DNA from: Holophaga foetida DSM 6591
GTDB taxonomy: Bacteria > Acidobacteriota > Holophagae > Holophagales > Holophagaceae
Direction of reading: 5' to 3'
Assembly: GCF_000242615.2 (NCBI RefSeq)
Contig: NZ_KI912268.1
Span: forward strand, 2,322,339 to 2,386,338
Length of the DNA: 64,000 nt
The notes under the pieces are model-generated. The model made no database searches. It saw only the letters and a program-made list of their open reading frames with translations, and was not told the DNA's origin. Positions 52,518 to 61,914 of the stretch are shown piece after piece (within the stretch, counting starts at the first letter, position 1; each line of letters opens with the position of its first letter). A program made the translations under genes and the position numbers.

Positions 52518-53549
52518 ATGTCCCACCTGCCCAGCACCTATGTCGGCCTGCTCGACGAGCTCAAGGGCCGGATCCAGGCGGCCCAGACCCGGGCCGCACT
52601 GGCAGTCAATGCGGAACTGGTTCGCCTCTACTGGGAGATCGGTCGGATCATCCTGGAGCGCCAGGAGGCGGAAGGTTGGGGAGCCCGGGTGGTGGATCGC
52701 CTGGCCCAAGACCTCAAGGAGGCCTTCCTGACCATGAAGGGGTTCTCCTCCCGAAACCTGAAGTACATGCGCACCTTCGCGGAGCGCTGCCCGGATTTCC
52801 AAATTGGGCAGCAAGCTGCTGCCCAATTGCCCTGGTTCCACATCGTGACCCTCCTGACCCAGGTAAGGAGTGACTCCGAGCGTGAGTGGCTGGCCGTTCA
52901 GACGGCCCAGCAGGGCTGGTCCCGAGCCACCCTCCAGGCCCACATCAAGAACCGCCTCTTCGAGCGCCAGGGGCAGGCCGTCACCAACTTCGAGGACCGC
53001 CTCCCGGTCTCCCAGGCCGCGCTCGCCCAGGAGAGCCTGAAGGATCCCTACCTCTTCGACTTCCTGGGGCTCGGCGAGGAGGCCCTGGAGCGGGACATTG
53101 AATCCGCCCTGGTCCGCCACATCACCCGCTTCCTGCTGGAACTGGGCGCGGGCTTCGCCTTCGTCGGCCGCCATTACCGCCTGGAGGTCGGCGGGGAGGA
53201 GTTCTTCATCGACTTGCTCTTCTACCACACGCGCTTGAAGTGCTACGTGGTGGTGGAACTCAAGGCCGGCGCCTTCAAACCCGAGCACGCGGGCCAACTG
53301 AACTTCTACCTCTCGGCCGTGGATGCCCAGGTGAAGTCACCGGAGGACAAGCCCACCATTGGCCTGCTTCTCTGCAAGACCAAGAACCGCATCGTGGCCG
53401 AATACGCGCTATCCGGCATCGAGAAGCCCGTGGGTGTGTCGGAGTACCAACTGGTCCGGGCCCTACCTGAGCCCCTGGATACAACGCTCCCGACCATTGA
53501 GGACATCGAGGAAGAACTGAGCGGCGATATGGCTCCCGGGGAACCCTGA
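52518..53549 (+). CDS. DUF1016 (PDDEXK) nuclease-domain protein
   Basis: A 343-aa YhcG/DUF1016 family protein. ATG 52518 is preferred for its position after GCGAGG and homology onset (MSHLPSTYVGLLDELKGRIQAAQ). The N-terminal helical half contains LYWEIGRIILERQ and GFSSRNLKYMRTFAERCPD. The nuclease half has FIDLLFYHTRLKCYVVVELKAGAFKPEHAGQLNFYL (D...ExK, about residues 235-270). 4 bp upstream of the primase-helicase gene, so cotranscribed. Members of this family occur with restriction and transposon systems. Confidence 0.9.
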   Translation: MSHLPSTYVGLLDELKGRIQAAQTRAALAVNAELVRLYWEIGRIILERQEAEGWGARVVDRLAQDLKEAFLTMKGFSSRNLKYMRTFAERCPDFQIGQQAAAQLPWFHIVTLLTQVRSDSEREWLAVQTAQQGWSRATLQAHIKNRLFERQGQAVTNFEDRLPVSQAALAQESLKDPYLFDFLGLGEEALERDIESALVRHITRFLLELGAGFAFVGRHYRLEVGGEEFFIDLLFYHTRLKCYVVVELKAGAFKPEHAGQLNFYLSAVDAQVKSPEDKPTIGLLLCKTKNRIVAEYALSGIEKPVGVSEYQLVRALPEPLDTTLPTIEDIEEELSGDMAPGEP

Positions 53550-53553
53550 GGCC

Positions 53554-55980
53554 ATGCTGCTCCGCGAGGACTTGGCCACCCAGCTGGAACTGTTGGAAGC
53601 CCGTTTGACGGAACGGCTTAAGGAGACCGAAGGCATACGTGCCCAGATCGAAGAGATTCGAGCTCAGCTTCAGGCCACGGATGCGGCCCACGCGCCGGAT
53701 TCCTCACACAGCGGCCCCCAGTCTCCTGCCGAGAAGGTGGCGCTTTTTCGAAGCATGTTCCGTGGTCGCGAGGATGTTTATCCGCGTCTTTGGATCAATG
53801 CCAAACGTGACAGGAAGGGCTATGCGCCGGTCTGCGCGAACGAGGGCAACCGCACCCTCTGCAACAAGTTCAAGGTCAAATGCGCTGAATGCCCGAATCG
53901 ACGCTTCGCTCCCATGGATGACCGTGCGGTGCTGGACCACCTCCAAGGCCGTCATGTCATCGGCGTCTACCCCCTGCTACCGGACGAGACTTGCTGGTTC
54001 CTGGCCGCCGACTTTGATGGTGAAGGATGGAAGGAGGACGCGACGGCCATGCTGGGCACCTGTCAGCGGTATTCCATTCCGGCCGCCTTGGAAAGGTCTC
54101 GATCCGGGGAGGGAGCGCATCTCTGGATTTTTTTCATGGGCCCGGTTTTCGCCGCGACGGCTCGCAAGCTCGGCTCCTTCCTCCTCACGGAGACAATGAA
54201 TCGACGCCCTCAGTTGAGCATGAAGTCCTACGACCGCCTGTTCCCGAACCAGGACACCATGCCCCAAGGGGGATTCGGCAACCTCGTCGCGCTTCCGCTC
54301 CAGCAGGAGGCCCGCCGACAGGGGAACACCCTGTTTCTGGACCAGCACCTGGATCCACTTCCAGATCCATGGGCCTATCTCGCTGGACTGGGACGCATGC
54401 CGACGTCTCAGGTGGAAACTTTGGCGGAAGCTGCCACTCGTCAAGGGAGGGTGCTCGGAATCCGTTTCGATCCTCTCGATGACGGATTGGATGAAACACC
54501 ATGGGAACGCCCCCCTTCGAGGAAACCGAAGAAGGCGCGGATCGAGGGCCAGATTCCCCCAACGATCAAAGCCGTCCGCTCGCACCAGGTTTTCGTCGAG
54601 AAAACCGGCCTGCCCGCAGGCCTTCACGCCGAGATCAAGCGCTTGGCTGCTTTCCAAAACCCAGAGTTCTACCAGAAGCAGGCCATGCGTTTCTCCACTT
54701 CAGGAATTCCGCGCATCATCTGCGCCGCCGAGGAGCACCCAGCCCACATCGCCCTCCCCCGGGGCTGTGAGGAGGAACTCCAGGAGCTTCTTGCGGAATA
54801 TGGAAGCGCACTGGTCATCGAGGACCGGCGATGCATGGGAGACCCTCTGGAGGTGTCTTTCCAGGGGCAGCTCACCGAGGTCCAGCGGACAGCCGTGGAG
54901 GCCATCAGCGCTCACGCTCTCAGCATCTTTGTGGCTCCGCCTGGCACCGGGAAGACCGTCTTCGGCGCCCACATGGTTGCCCTGAGAGGTGTGAACACCT
55001 TGGTGCTGGTGCACCGGAAGCCCCTGCTTGACCAATGGCGCGCCCAGTTACAGGCATTCCTTGGCCTCGGGCCGAAAGACGTCGGGCAGATCGGAGGCGG
55101 AAAGCAGAAGGCAACTGGACGGATCGATGTGGCGATGATTCAAAGCCTCGCCAGCCGGGATGGCGTGCTGGATCTTGTCGGCAGGTACGGCCAGGTGATC
55201 GTAGACGAATGCCACCATGCCCCGGCTGTCTCCTTCGAGCGGGTGATGCGGGAGGTGAAGGCGCGCTATGTGCTGGGACTCACGGCAACCCCCTACCGGC
55301 GCGACGGCCTTCAGCGCCTGCTGCACTTCCAGTGCGGCCCCATCCGGTACCAGGTACATCCCCTTTCACAGGAGGGACAGCATCCATTCGCCAACCGGCT
55401 GATCGTCCGGGAGACGCGCTTTTTTGCACAAGGAACCATCCAGGATCTCTATGCCGCGCTCGTCACGGACCCGCTCCGGAACGCCATGATCATCCAGGAT
55501 GTGCGTCGGGCTTTGTCTGAAGGGCGATCTCCCATCGTGCTGACCGAACGCCGAGATCACCTCAACCTCCTGTTGGAAGCCCTAAAGGACGCGGCGACCT
55601 ATGTCGTAGCACTCCACGGAGGCGTACCCGCCAAGGCCCGTCGGATGGCCTTGCAACGGCTTGCCGAAGTCCCTCCATGCGAACCACGCCTCATCCTGGC
55701 CACGGGCCGCTACATCGGTGAAGGCTTCGACGACGCCCGACTGGATACCCTCTTCATGGCCATGCCCATCGCCTGGAAGGGCACCCTGGTCCAGTACGCC
55801 GGACGCCTCCACCGGCTGCACCCCGGGAAGGAGGAGGTTCGGATCTATGACTACCTGGATGACGCCCTGGCGGTCTTCAGAAAAATGTTCGTGAAGCGCA
55901 TGAGAGGGTACAGGGCGATGGGGTACCAGGTCGACGACTCAATGATGTTGCCCGGCCTGGAAAAGCTGGATGGATGCTGA
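53554..55980 (+). CDS. TOTE-type AEP primase-DEAD helicase
   Basis: An 808-aa fused protein. After a coiled-coil start (15-50) comes a TOTE-type archaeo-eukaryotic primase domain (about 60-290): zinc cluster CANEGNRTLC...CAECPNRRF, catalytic FLAADFDGEGW, and RSGEGAHLWIFF. A superfamily 2 helicase follows (about 430-790): Walker A APPGTGKT (about 460), DECHH (about 552), LGLTATPYRRDG and motif VI QYAGRLHRLHPG. The family is known from comparative genomics as part of conflict systems pairing primase, helicase and nuclease; here the DUF1016 gene immediately upstream supplies a nuclease. Confidence 0.85.
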   Translation: MLLREDLATQLELLEARLTERLKETEGIRAQIEEIRAQLQATDAAHAPDSSHSGPQSPAEKVALFRSMFRGREDVYPRLWINAKRDRKGYAPVCANEGNRTLCNKFKVKCAECPNRRFAPMDDRAVLDHLQGRHVIGVYPLLPDETCWFLAADFDGEGWKEDATAMLGTCQRYSIPAALERSRSGEGAHLWIFFMGPVFAATARKLGSFLLTETMNRRPQLSMKSYDRLFPNQDTMPQGGFGNLVALPLQQEARRQGNTLFLDQHLDPLPDPWAYLAGLGRMPTSQVETLAEAATRQGRVLGIRFDPLDDGLDETPWERPPSRKPKKARIEGQIPPTIKAVRSHQVFVEKTGLPAGLHAEIKRLAAFQNPEFYQKQAMRFSTSGIPRIICAAEEHPAHIALPRGCEEELQELLAEYGSALVIEDRRCMGDPLEVSFQGQLTEVQRTAVEAISAHALSIFVAPPGTGKTVFGAHMVALRGVNTLVLVHRKPLLDQWRAQLQAFLGLGPKDVGQIGGGKQKATGRIDVAMIQSLASRDGVLDLVGRYGQVIVDECHHAPAVSFERVMREVKARYVLGLTATPYRRDGLQRLLHFQCGPIRYQVHPLSQEGQHPFANRLIVRETRFFAQGTIQDLYAALVTDPLRNAMIIQDVRRALSEGRSPIVLTERRDHLNLLLEALKDAATYVVALHGGVPAKARRMALQRLAEVPPCEPRLILATGRYIGEGFDDARLDTLFMAMPIAWKGTLVQYAGRLHRLHPGKEEVRIYDYLDDALAVFRKMFVKRMRGYRAMGYQVDDSMMLPGLEKLDGC

Positions 55981-56104
55981 TCCAGGCCAGTACGCGGTCC
56001 AGAGGAGCCCACCGGAGTGCCATAACCCCAAAGCCTCCACGTCCATCCTCGCCTCCGAAAGTCTCGCATTTCCGGGATAACCTTGGTAACGGAAGGAGGC
56101 ACCC
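55981..56104 (+). other. Gap before the SNF2 gene
   Basis: 124 bp with no ORF. It ends in a good ribosome site GGAAGGAGGC before the SNF2 ATG. No terminator is obvious, so readthrough from the primase-helicase gene is possible. Confidence 0.4.
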
Positions 56105-58663
56105 ATGGGTCGCACGATCAAGCTGAACGCGGTTCGCCACCCCGCGCCTGCCCACCCGGACTACACGGACCTGGATCAGGTGACCGCCTTCGAGCGCAGC
56201 GTGCGAGTTCATCGTGCCCATCAGGAGGCCTTCGAGGTGATGAGCGCGGAGGGTCGCGTGGACAGCACCTGGCAAGCCCGGGGAGAATCCGGCGAGACCT
56301 ACCACGTGGACCTCGTGGACCGCAGCGGCCTGCACGATGTCTGCGACTGCCCCGACTTCCTTTCGAACCAGCTGGGCACCTGCAAGCATCTCGAGGCAGT
56401 CCGTCGGGCAGTGGGGTCACGAAAGGACCTGGCCGCCGCCTTCGCCCGGCTCCCCCTGGAGCCTGTGGTGCCCACCCTAGGCACGAGGATGGGAGAAGAC
56501 CTGGGGCTGGCCGCCCTCGGTCCGTGGACCCGTCAGCTCGGGGAGCAGGTGGGCCTGAAGGTTTCCGCACGCGAGCCCCGGCGGGTGGCGGGGAGGCCGT
56601 GGCCCGCGCCGGGCCTCCACACCCTCCCCGGGGGAGACCAGGTCCGGGTCACCTACGGAGCCGCAGCCTTGGCCCTGCGCATCGACAAGCGCACCGCGAT
56701 GCACCAGCGCCGGGAGAGCTTCCTCTCCGCCCTGGCCGAGAAGCGCGTGGGGCTGGATGTGCTGCGCACACCCCTCTTCCCCTACCAGGAAACCGGCGTC
56801 AGGCACCTCGTCGCCCAGGGCCGCGCCCTGCTCTCGGACGACATGGGCCTGGGCAAGACGGTCCAGGCCATCGCCGCCTGCGAGGTGCTCCGCAGACGGG
56901 GCGAAGCCCGCACCATCCTGGTGGTCACCCCCGCCAGCCTCAAGGACCAGTGGGCCCGGGAGATCGAACGTTACGCGGGAGCCCGTGCCGTGGTCCTGGG
57001 GAAGGGCATGGAGGGCCGCACAGCCGCCCTGAATTCGGACGCTCCTTACAAGATCCTCAACTACGAGCTCACGCACCGCGAACTCTCGCGGCTCAAGGAG
57101 CTGGACGCGGATGTGCTCATCCTGGACGAGGCGCAGCGGGCCAAGAATTTCCGGACGCGCACCGCCACCACCCTGCGGGCGATCCCCTCCCGCTTCCTCT
57201 TCGTGCTCACAGGCACGCCGGTGGAAAACCGCCTGGACGATCTCTACGCCCTGCTCCAGCTGGCGGATCCCGAGGTAATGGGTCCGCTGTGGCGCTTTAA
57301 CTTCGACTTCCATATCCAGAACCCCAAGGGCCGCGTCACAGGCTGCCGCAACCTGTCCCGACTCCGGGACCGGGTCGCCTCTGTGGTGCTGCGCCGCCGG
57401 AAGGAGGAAGTCCTGGACCAGCTCCCGGCCATCACCGAGCAGACCCGCTACACGGAGCTTTCCAAGGAACAGCGGGAGCTGGAGGATTCCCACCGGAGCT
57501 CCGCAGCCCAACTGCTGGCCATCGCCGAGCGCAGGGCCCTCACCCCGGCGCAACAGAAACAACTCCAGGGCGCCCTGCTCAAGGCGCGCCAAGCCTGCAA
57601 TGCCCTGGAGCTTTGCGACCCCACGCGCAAGAAGCAGGCGTCGCCGAAACTGGATGAATTCGAGGCGCTGGTGGCCGAGATCGCCTCAGAGGGCAGCGTC
57701 AAGATCCTGGTGTTCTCCGAATGGGTGGAGATGCTGAAGCTCGCCGCTACCCGCCTGGAGCGCCAGGGGATCGGCTGGAGCATGCTCACAGGCGCAGTCC
57801 CCACGGAAAAGCGCCCTGCCCTGCTGGACCGCTTCCGGGAGGACCCCACCATTCAGGTGCTGCTCTGCAGCGACGCGGGGGGCTCCGGCCTCAACCTGCA
57901 GGTGGCGAGCTACGTGATCCACCTGGACCTGCCCTGGAACCCCGCCCGTCTGGACCAGCGCAACGGGCGAGCCCACCGTCTCGGCCAGACCCGGGGTGTT
58001 TCGGTGACCTACCTGTGCGCCCGGGAGGGCATCGAGCGGGGGATCGAGGGTACCCTCGAAGGCAAGCGCGCAGTACGCGGTGCCGCCCTCGACCCTGGCA
58101 GTGAGGTGGACGAGCTCGAATCCCAGGGCTTTTCCTTCGTGCTCACCCAGCTGCGCGATTCCATGGACTTCGCGGAGGAACCCGTGGCCGCGGATATCGA
58201 GACAGAGGTCGTGGCACCCCCGACACCGGTTCTGGAGACGCCCACCCATGCCGTCCAGGAGCGTTCGCAAAGCGGTTCCCCACGGAGCGCCCCTCTTCGT
58301 CAGCGCCCTGATCAGCGTCTCAGACTCGCCCGCATCGTGCTCGAGGCCGGCTTCCCGGAGGATGCACTCAAGGCCGCCTATCAGGCCCTTGCCGGGACCC
58401 TCGTTGCGAAGACGGATGCCCCTCCCCCCGCAGGCCATGCGGAACTGGTGGGCATCCTCTATCGCGACCTGCTGCCCCACGGGAAGGCCCCCTTGGCCGC
58501 TGCAGGGCTGTTAGCGAAACTCCACGACCTCTGCGGGCTCGAAGCCCAGGGAATCGCCCTGCCCGAAAACCTGGTCGCTGCCGCCATCGAGGAAACGGAG
58601 GCAGCGGTGGCGGATCTGGGGAGAACCTCGTCCATCCCGTCACTCTGCGACGCCAGGGATTGA
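56105..58663 (+). CDS. SNF2-family helicase with SWIM zinc finger
   Basis: An 852-aa translocase. SWIM motif at about 79-101: CDCPDFLSNQLGTCKHLE (CxCxnCxH). The SNF2 core has LLSDDMGLGKTVQAIAA (about 250), LILDEAQRAKNF (DEAQ, about 340), GTPVENRLDD and, in the second lobe, CSDAGGSGLNLQ and LDQRNGRAHRLGQT (about 615-630). The last 150 residues are mixed helical with an Ala-rich end. Bacterial SWIM-SNF2 proteins act as dsDNA or RNA translocases. Position after the DUF1016/primase-helicase pair suggests it belongs to the same system. Confidence 0.9.
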   Translation: MGRTIKLNAVRHPAPAHPDYTDLDQVTAFERSVRVHRAHQEAFEVMSAEGRVDSTWQARGESGETYHVDLVDRSGLHDVCDCPDFLSNQLGTCKHLEAVRRAVGSRKDLAAAFARLPLEPVVPTLGTRMGEDLGLAALGPWTRQLGEQVGLKVSAREPRRVAGRPWPAPGLHTLPGGDQVRVTYGAAALALRIDKRTAMHQRRESFLSALAEKRVGLDVLRTPLFPYQETGVRHLVAQGRALLSDDMGLGKTVQAIAACEVLRRRGEARTILVVTPASLKDQWAREIERYAGARAVVLGKGMEGRTAALNSDAPYKILNYELTHRELSRLKELDADVLILDEAQRAKNFRTRTATTLRAIPSRFLFVLTGTPVENRLDDLYALLQLADPEVMGPLWRFNFDFHIQNPKGRVTGCRNLSRLRDRVASVVLRRRKEEVLDQLPAITEQTRYTELSKEQRELEDSHRSSAAQLLAIAERRALTPAQQKQLQGALLKARQACNALELCDPTRKKQASPKLDEFEALVAEIASEGSVKILVFSEWVEMLKLAATRLERQGIGWSMLTGAVPTEKRPALLDRFREDPTIQVLLCSDAGGSGLNLQVASYVIHLDLPWNPARLDQRNGRAHRLGQTRGVSVTYLCAREGIERGIEGTLEGKRAVRGAALDPGSEVDELESQGFSFVLTQLRDSMDFAEEPVAADIETEVVAPPTPVLETPTHAVQERSQSGSPRSAPLRQRPDQRLRLARIVLEAGFPEDALKAAYQALAGTLVAKTDAPPPAGHAELVGILYRDLLPHGKAPLAAAGLLAKLHDLCGLEAQGIALPENLVAAAIEETEAAVADLGRTSSIPSLCDARD

Positions 58664-58930
58664 GGGGCTGCAACTCTCCCTACCAGGGCAACTCCAGCGC
58701 TTCCGCCGGGAACTGGAACAAGGTCGGGTCAAAGCCGCAGCCAACCATGGGACAACTCCAGGCGGGCGCATTCAGTCTAGGCGCTCTGGGGTTTCCCATG
58801 CACCCATCGTCATTGAGCCCTGAAAGCCTGGATGCGCACCATCAGGTGGAACCAGAACAGCTCTCCCCGGCATCCAAGTGGCACCTGAGCCCCCAAGCGG
58901 AAAGCTGCCGTTGGGGGGTGGGAGGTGCCT
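58664..58930. other. Gap after the SNF2 gene
   Basis: 267 bp with no supported ORF or clear terminator. A plus-strand reading frame here and beyond is a shadow of minus-strand genes. Probable right end of the accessory block. Confidence 0.4.
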
Positions 58931-59074
58931 GTGAACAGCGAGCTGTATTGCACCGAATGCGAACGCTACCTGGAACCGGGGCAGCTCTGCCCCTGCTTCG
59001 AGGGAACTCCTGGGCTGTCAGAGCCCCAGAATTCTCACCCGGACACCGATGCACCGGGCGCAGGGAAGGTCTAG
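58931..59074 (+). CDS. Cys-rich 47-aa mini-ORF
   Basis: From GTG 58931 (ribosome site GGGAGG) the product MNSELYCTECERYLEPGQLC continues CPCFEG and ends in a Pro/Asp-rich tail. Cys spacing YCTECE...QLCPCFE suggests a small zinc ribbon. It ends in a CTAG overlap with the convergent Host_attach-like gene. Too short to be certain. Confidence 0.45.
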   Translation: MNSELYCTECERYLEPGQLCPCFEGTPGLSEPQNSHPDTDAPGAGKV

Positions 59075-59358
59075 TGCCACACACCTCCATGGATCCGGGC
59101 ACTCAGTTCCTGGACCTCCAGGGTTGTGTAGTCCTTGTCCAGGGAGGCCACCACGCATTTGGAAAGGGTTCCACCCAGCGCATTCCTGAGGAGCCCCAGG
59201 AAGTGCGGCGGTGCGGTGAGGACGAGCTCCTTGATGTGTTCCCTGGCGCCCGGGCAGGTGAAGCCTTCCAGTTCCACCAGGCCGCTGCGCATGCCGAGAT
59301 CCGCAAAGATCCGCGTCCGGCAGGCATCCGAAACGAGAACCCATGTTTCGTTGTTCAT
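59071..59358 (-). CDS. Host_attach-family protein, shortened
   Basis: A 95-aa protein. The start at 59358 follows GGAGGAACC. N-terminus TWVLVSDACRTRIFADLG and C-terminus KELVLTAPPHFLGLLRNALGG...KCVVASLDKDYTTLEVQELSARI match the 'protein required for attachment to host cells' family, but the central 40-50 residues of the usual 140-aa protein are missing (FTCPGAR is followed directly by EHIKELVL). Function poorly defined. Either an internal deletion or a compact variant. Confidence 0.75.
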   Translation of the reverse strand: MNNETWVLVSDACRTRIFADLGMRSGLVELEGFTCPGAREHIKELVLTAPPHFLGLLRNALGGTLSKCVVASLDKDYTTLEVQELSARIHGGVWH

Positions 59359-59413
59359 GGTTCCTCCGTGAGAGTGGGTGTTGAATTCAAGCCCTGGGAA
59401 TCCGAGGCCCGAC

Positions 59414-59869
59414 CTACATGGACAGGGCCTTGGGCTTGACCAGCCTTTCGAGGTCCGCGTAAGCCATGCGGACCAGCTCCGTATGGGTTCCGGCATTGAA
59501 GGCGATCTCGGCGTCGGCAGCAAGGCGGGGATCCACGAAGACCTCCATGCCGAAGAGATTCCCAAAGGGCGGCATGGCCCCCAGTTCACACCCCGGAAAA
59601 TCCCCCAGGAACTCCCCTTCCGTGGCAAGCTCGGCGGAGACGGCCCCGGCACCCTGGCGAAGGCGCTCCAGATCCACCTTCTGGGTGCCCGGCAGGACGG
59701 CCATGGCCAGTTTCCCGTCCAGTTTCACCACCACGGTCTTGGCGATCTCCTTCCCTTTGATGTGGGCGGAAGCCGCGATCTCCAGGGCAGTATAGGCCTG
59801 CGAGTGGCTGATGGTGACGTATCTCACGCCATTGGCGTCCAGGTAATCCTTCAGCTTTGTCATTGGCAT
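59414..59869 (-). CDS. YbaK/prolyl-tRNA deacylase-like protein
   Basis: A 151-aa protein of the aminoacyl-tRNA editing (YbaK/ProX) family. The start is MPMTKLKDYLDANGVRYVTISH, followed by YTALEIAASAHIKGKEIAKTVVVKLDGKLAMAVLPG with the conserved Lys, and GCELGAMPPFGNLFGMEVFVDP, GTHTELVRMAYADLERLV. Probably hydrolyses mischarged tRNA. Exact amino acid cannot be inferred; this short form resembles stand-alone editing proteins. Confidence 0.88.
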   Translation of the reverse strand: MPMTKLKDYLDANGVRYVTISHSQAYTALEIAASAHIKGKEIAKTVVVKLDGKLAMAVLPGTQKVDLERLRQGAGAVSAELATEGEFLGDFPGCELGAMPPFGNLFGMEVFVDPRLAADAEIAFNAGTHTELVRMAYADLERLVKPKALSM

Positions 59870-60069
59870 GGCAGCCCCCTTTGTCGAGAAGCGGTCACAA
59901 GGATGGGTCCGTCCAGCAATAAATCCACATGGTAAAAGACGCGGTTATCCCGATGACCATGGCAAAACGTTCCCATTTGGCGATTGACTCCACAAGGCGT
60001 CTGAAGCATCCCCAGATCAAGCCAGCCGCCATAACATCGGCCATTGAGCTCACTGGTAGTCTGGAGGGA

Positions 60070-61914
60070 ATGGGTCTGGAACTGCTCGCTCCCGCTCGGA
60101 ACGCGGAACAGGGGATTCTCGCGCTGCGGTGCGGGGCAGATGCGCTCTACATGGGGCCCGCCCGTTTCGGGGCCCGACAGGCGGTGGGCTGCGATTCAGC
60201 CGCCTTCGAACAGGTGACCCGGGAGGCCCGCCTCTGGGGTGCCAAGGTCTACGCCACCCTCAACACCCTGCTCTTCGACACGGAACTGGAGGAGGCCCGG
60301 CGCCTCGCCTGGGAACTGTACGAAGCCGGGGTGGATGCTTTCATCATCCAGGACATGGCTTGGCTGGAGCTGGACCTGCCCCCCCTGCCCCTCCACGCAA
60401 GCACCCAGGCGGTCTGCGACAGCCCTGGGAAAGTGGCCTTCCTGGCGAGTGCGGGCTTCAGCCGGGCCATCCTGGCCCGGGAGCTCAGCCTCTCCGAGAT
60501 GCAGGCCATCCACGCTGCCGCGGACATCGAACTGGAGGCCTTCGTCTACGGCGCGCTCTGCGTGGGCGAAAGCGGCCGCTGCTACCTCAGCGGCGCCATC
60601 TGCGGGCGCAGCGGCAACCGGGGGGAGTGCGCCCAGCCCTGCCGCGCCCTCTGGAACCTTGTGGACGCCTCCGGCCGCACGATCCTGCGCAACAGGCATC
60701 TCCTGAGCATCCGGGATCTGGATCTTTCCGGGCACCTGGAGGACCTGGCGGACGCGGGCGTCACGAGCTTCAAGATCGAGGGGCGACTCAAGGACGCGGA
60801 CTACGTGAAGAACGTGGTCAGCCACCTGCGCCAGAGGATGGACGCCCTCCTGGAGCGGCGACCAGAGCTGGGAAGGGCCTCCCTGGGACGGGTGGGCCAC
60901 AGCTTCGCCCCCGATCCCTCCAAGACCTTCCAGCGGGGGCTTTCCACCTACCGCCTCCAGGGTGAGCGGCAGCCCATGGGCACCTTCGATCGGGCAGGGC
61001 ATCTCGGCGAGTTCATCGGCGTGGTGGGTTCGATCCAGGCGGACCGCCTGGTGCTGGACCAGACCACGGAGCTCCACCCCGGGGATGGCCTCGCCTTCCT
61101 GAGCGGCGATCAGGTGACGGGCACGGTGGTGAACGCTGTGGAGGGCCGCCAAATCTTCGTCCAGGATCCCTCGAGAATCCAACGGGGCACCCGCCTCCAC
61201 CGGAACATGGACCTCCATTGGCTCAGGGCCATGCGAAGCGCCAAGGTGGAACGCCGCCTCCCGGTGAAGGGCAGGCTGGACTTCCCGGAGGGAGCCGTGC
61301 GCCTCCGCCTGGAAGACGGGACAGGCTTGGTGGCCGAGGCCCGCCTGCCGGGCGAGTTCGAAGCGGCCCGGGATCCCGAGGCCGCCAGGAGCGCCATCCG
61401 GGAAGCCCTTGGCCGCCTGGGGGGAACGCCCTTCGTGCTCGAGGATCTGGAAGTGACCGAGGCGCTCTTCGTGCCCGTGGCCCGCCTCAACGCGCTGCGC
61501 CGGGAGGCGGCGGCGACGCTGGAGGCCATGCGCAGCGCCCCTCGCCCCCGGGAGAAGCGCCGGTCGGCATCCACTCCGATGCAGCCCCTGCCCGCATCCG
61601 AACTGGATTTCACATGGAATGTCGCCAACCAGGCCGCCCGCGCCTTCTATGAGCGGGCAGGCGGCAGGATCCAGGAGAGGGCGGCGGAGTTGCAGGCCAG
61701 CCTCACGGGCCGGGTGGTCATGACCACCCGCCACTGCCTCCGCTTCGAGATGGGCTGGTGCCCGGTCCATCCCAACCCCGAGCCATGGAAGCGTATGCCC
61801 GAGCCAAAGGGGCCCATCTTCCTGGAGAACGGTCCCACCAGCCTGGAGTGCCGCTTCGATTGCGCCCGCTGCAGGATGGAGCTGGTGCTTCGGGCAGGAG
61901 CGCCGAAACCGTGA
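60070..61914 (+). CDS. U32 peptidase-family, RlhA-like rRNA hydroxylation protein
   Basis: A 614-aa protein. ATG 60070 follows TCTGGAGGGA and gives MGLELLAPARNAEQGILALRCGADALY; the upstream ORF extension from 59929 is not homologous. The U32 core has the Cys cluster GESGRCYLSGAICGRSGNRGECAQPCR and the repeated FKIEGRLKDADYVKNVV. The long C-terminal part (after 300) includes RHCLRFEMGWCPVH and ECRFDCARCRMEL (more Cys), as in DUF3656-containing RlhA (23S rRNA hydroxylation) rather than the shorter TrhP. Its stop overlaps the next start (GTGA). Confidence 0.85.
   Translation: MGLELLAPARNAEQGILALRCGADALYMGPARFGARQAVGCDSAAFEQVTREARLWGAKVYATLNTLLFDTELEEARRLAWELYEAGVDAFIIQDMAWLELDLPPLPLHASTQAVCDSPGKVAFLASAGFSRAILARELSLSEMQAIHAAADIELEAFVYGALCVGESGRCYLSGAICGRSGNRGECAQPCRALWNLVDASGRTILRNRHLLSIRDLDLSGHLEDLADAGVTSFKIEGRLKDADYVKNVVSHLRQRMDALLERRPELGRASLGRVGHSFAPDPSKTFQRGLSTYRLQGERQPMGTFDRAGHLGEFIGVVGSIQADRLVLDQTTELHPGDGLAFLSGDQVTGTVVNAVEGRQIFVQDPSRIQRGTRLHRNMDLHWLRAMRSAKVERRLPVKGRLDFPEGAVRLRLEDGTGLVAEARLPGEFEAARDPEAARSAIREALGRLGGTPFVLEDLEVTEALFVPVARLNALRREAAATLEAMRSAPRPREKRRSASTPMQPLPASELDFTWNVANQAARAFYERAGGRIQERAAELQASLTGRVVMTTRHCLRFEMGWCPVHPNPEPWKRMPEPKGPIFLENGPTSLECRFDCARCRMELVLRAGAPKP

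Noticed and set aside
58660..59439. Plus-strand 259-codon frame from the SNF2 end
   Set aside because: Runs antisense through the Host_attach-like gene; no ribosome site or domain.
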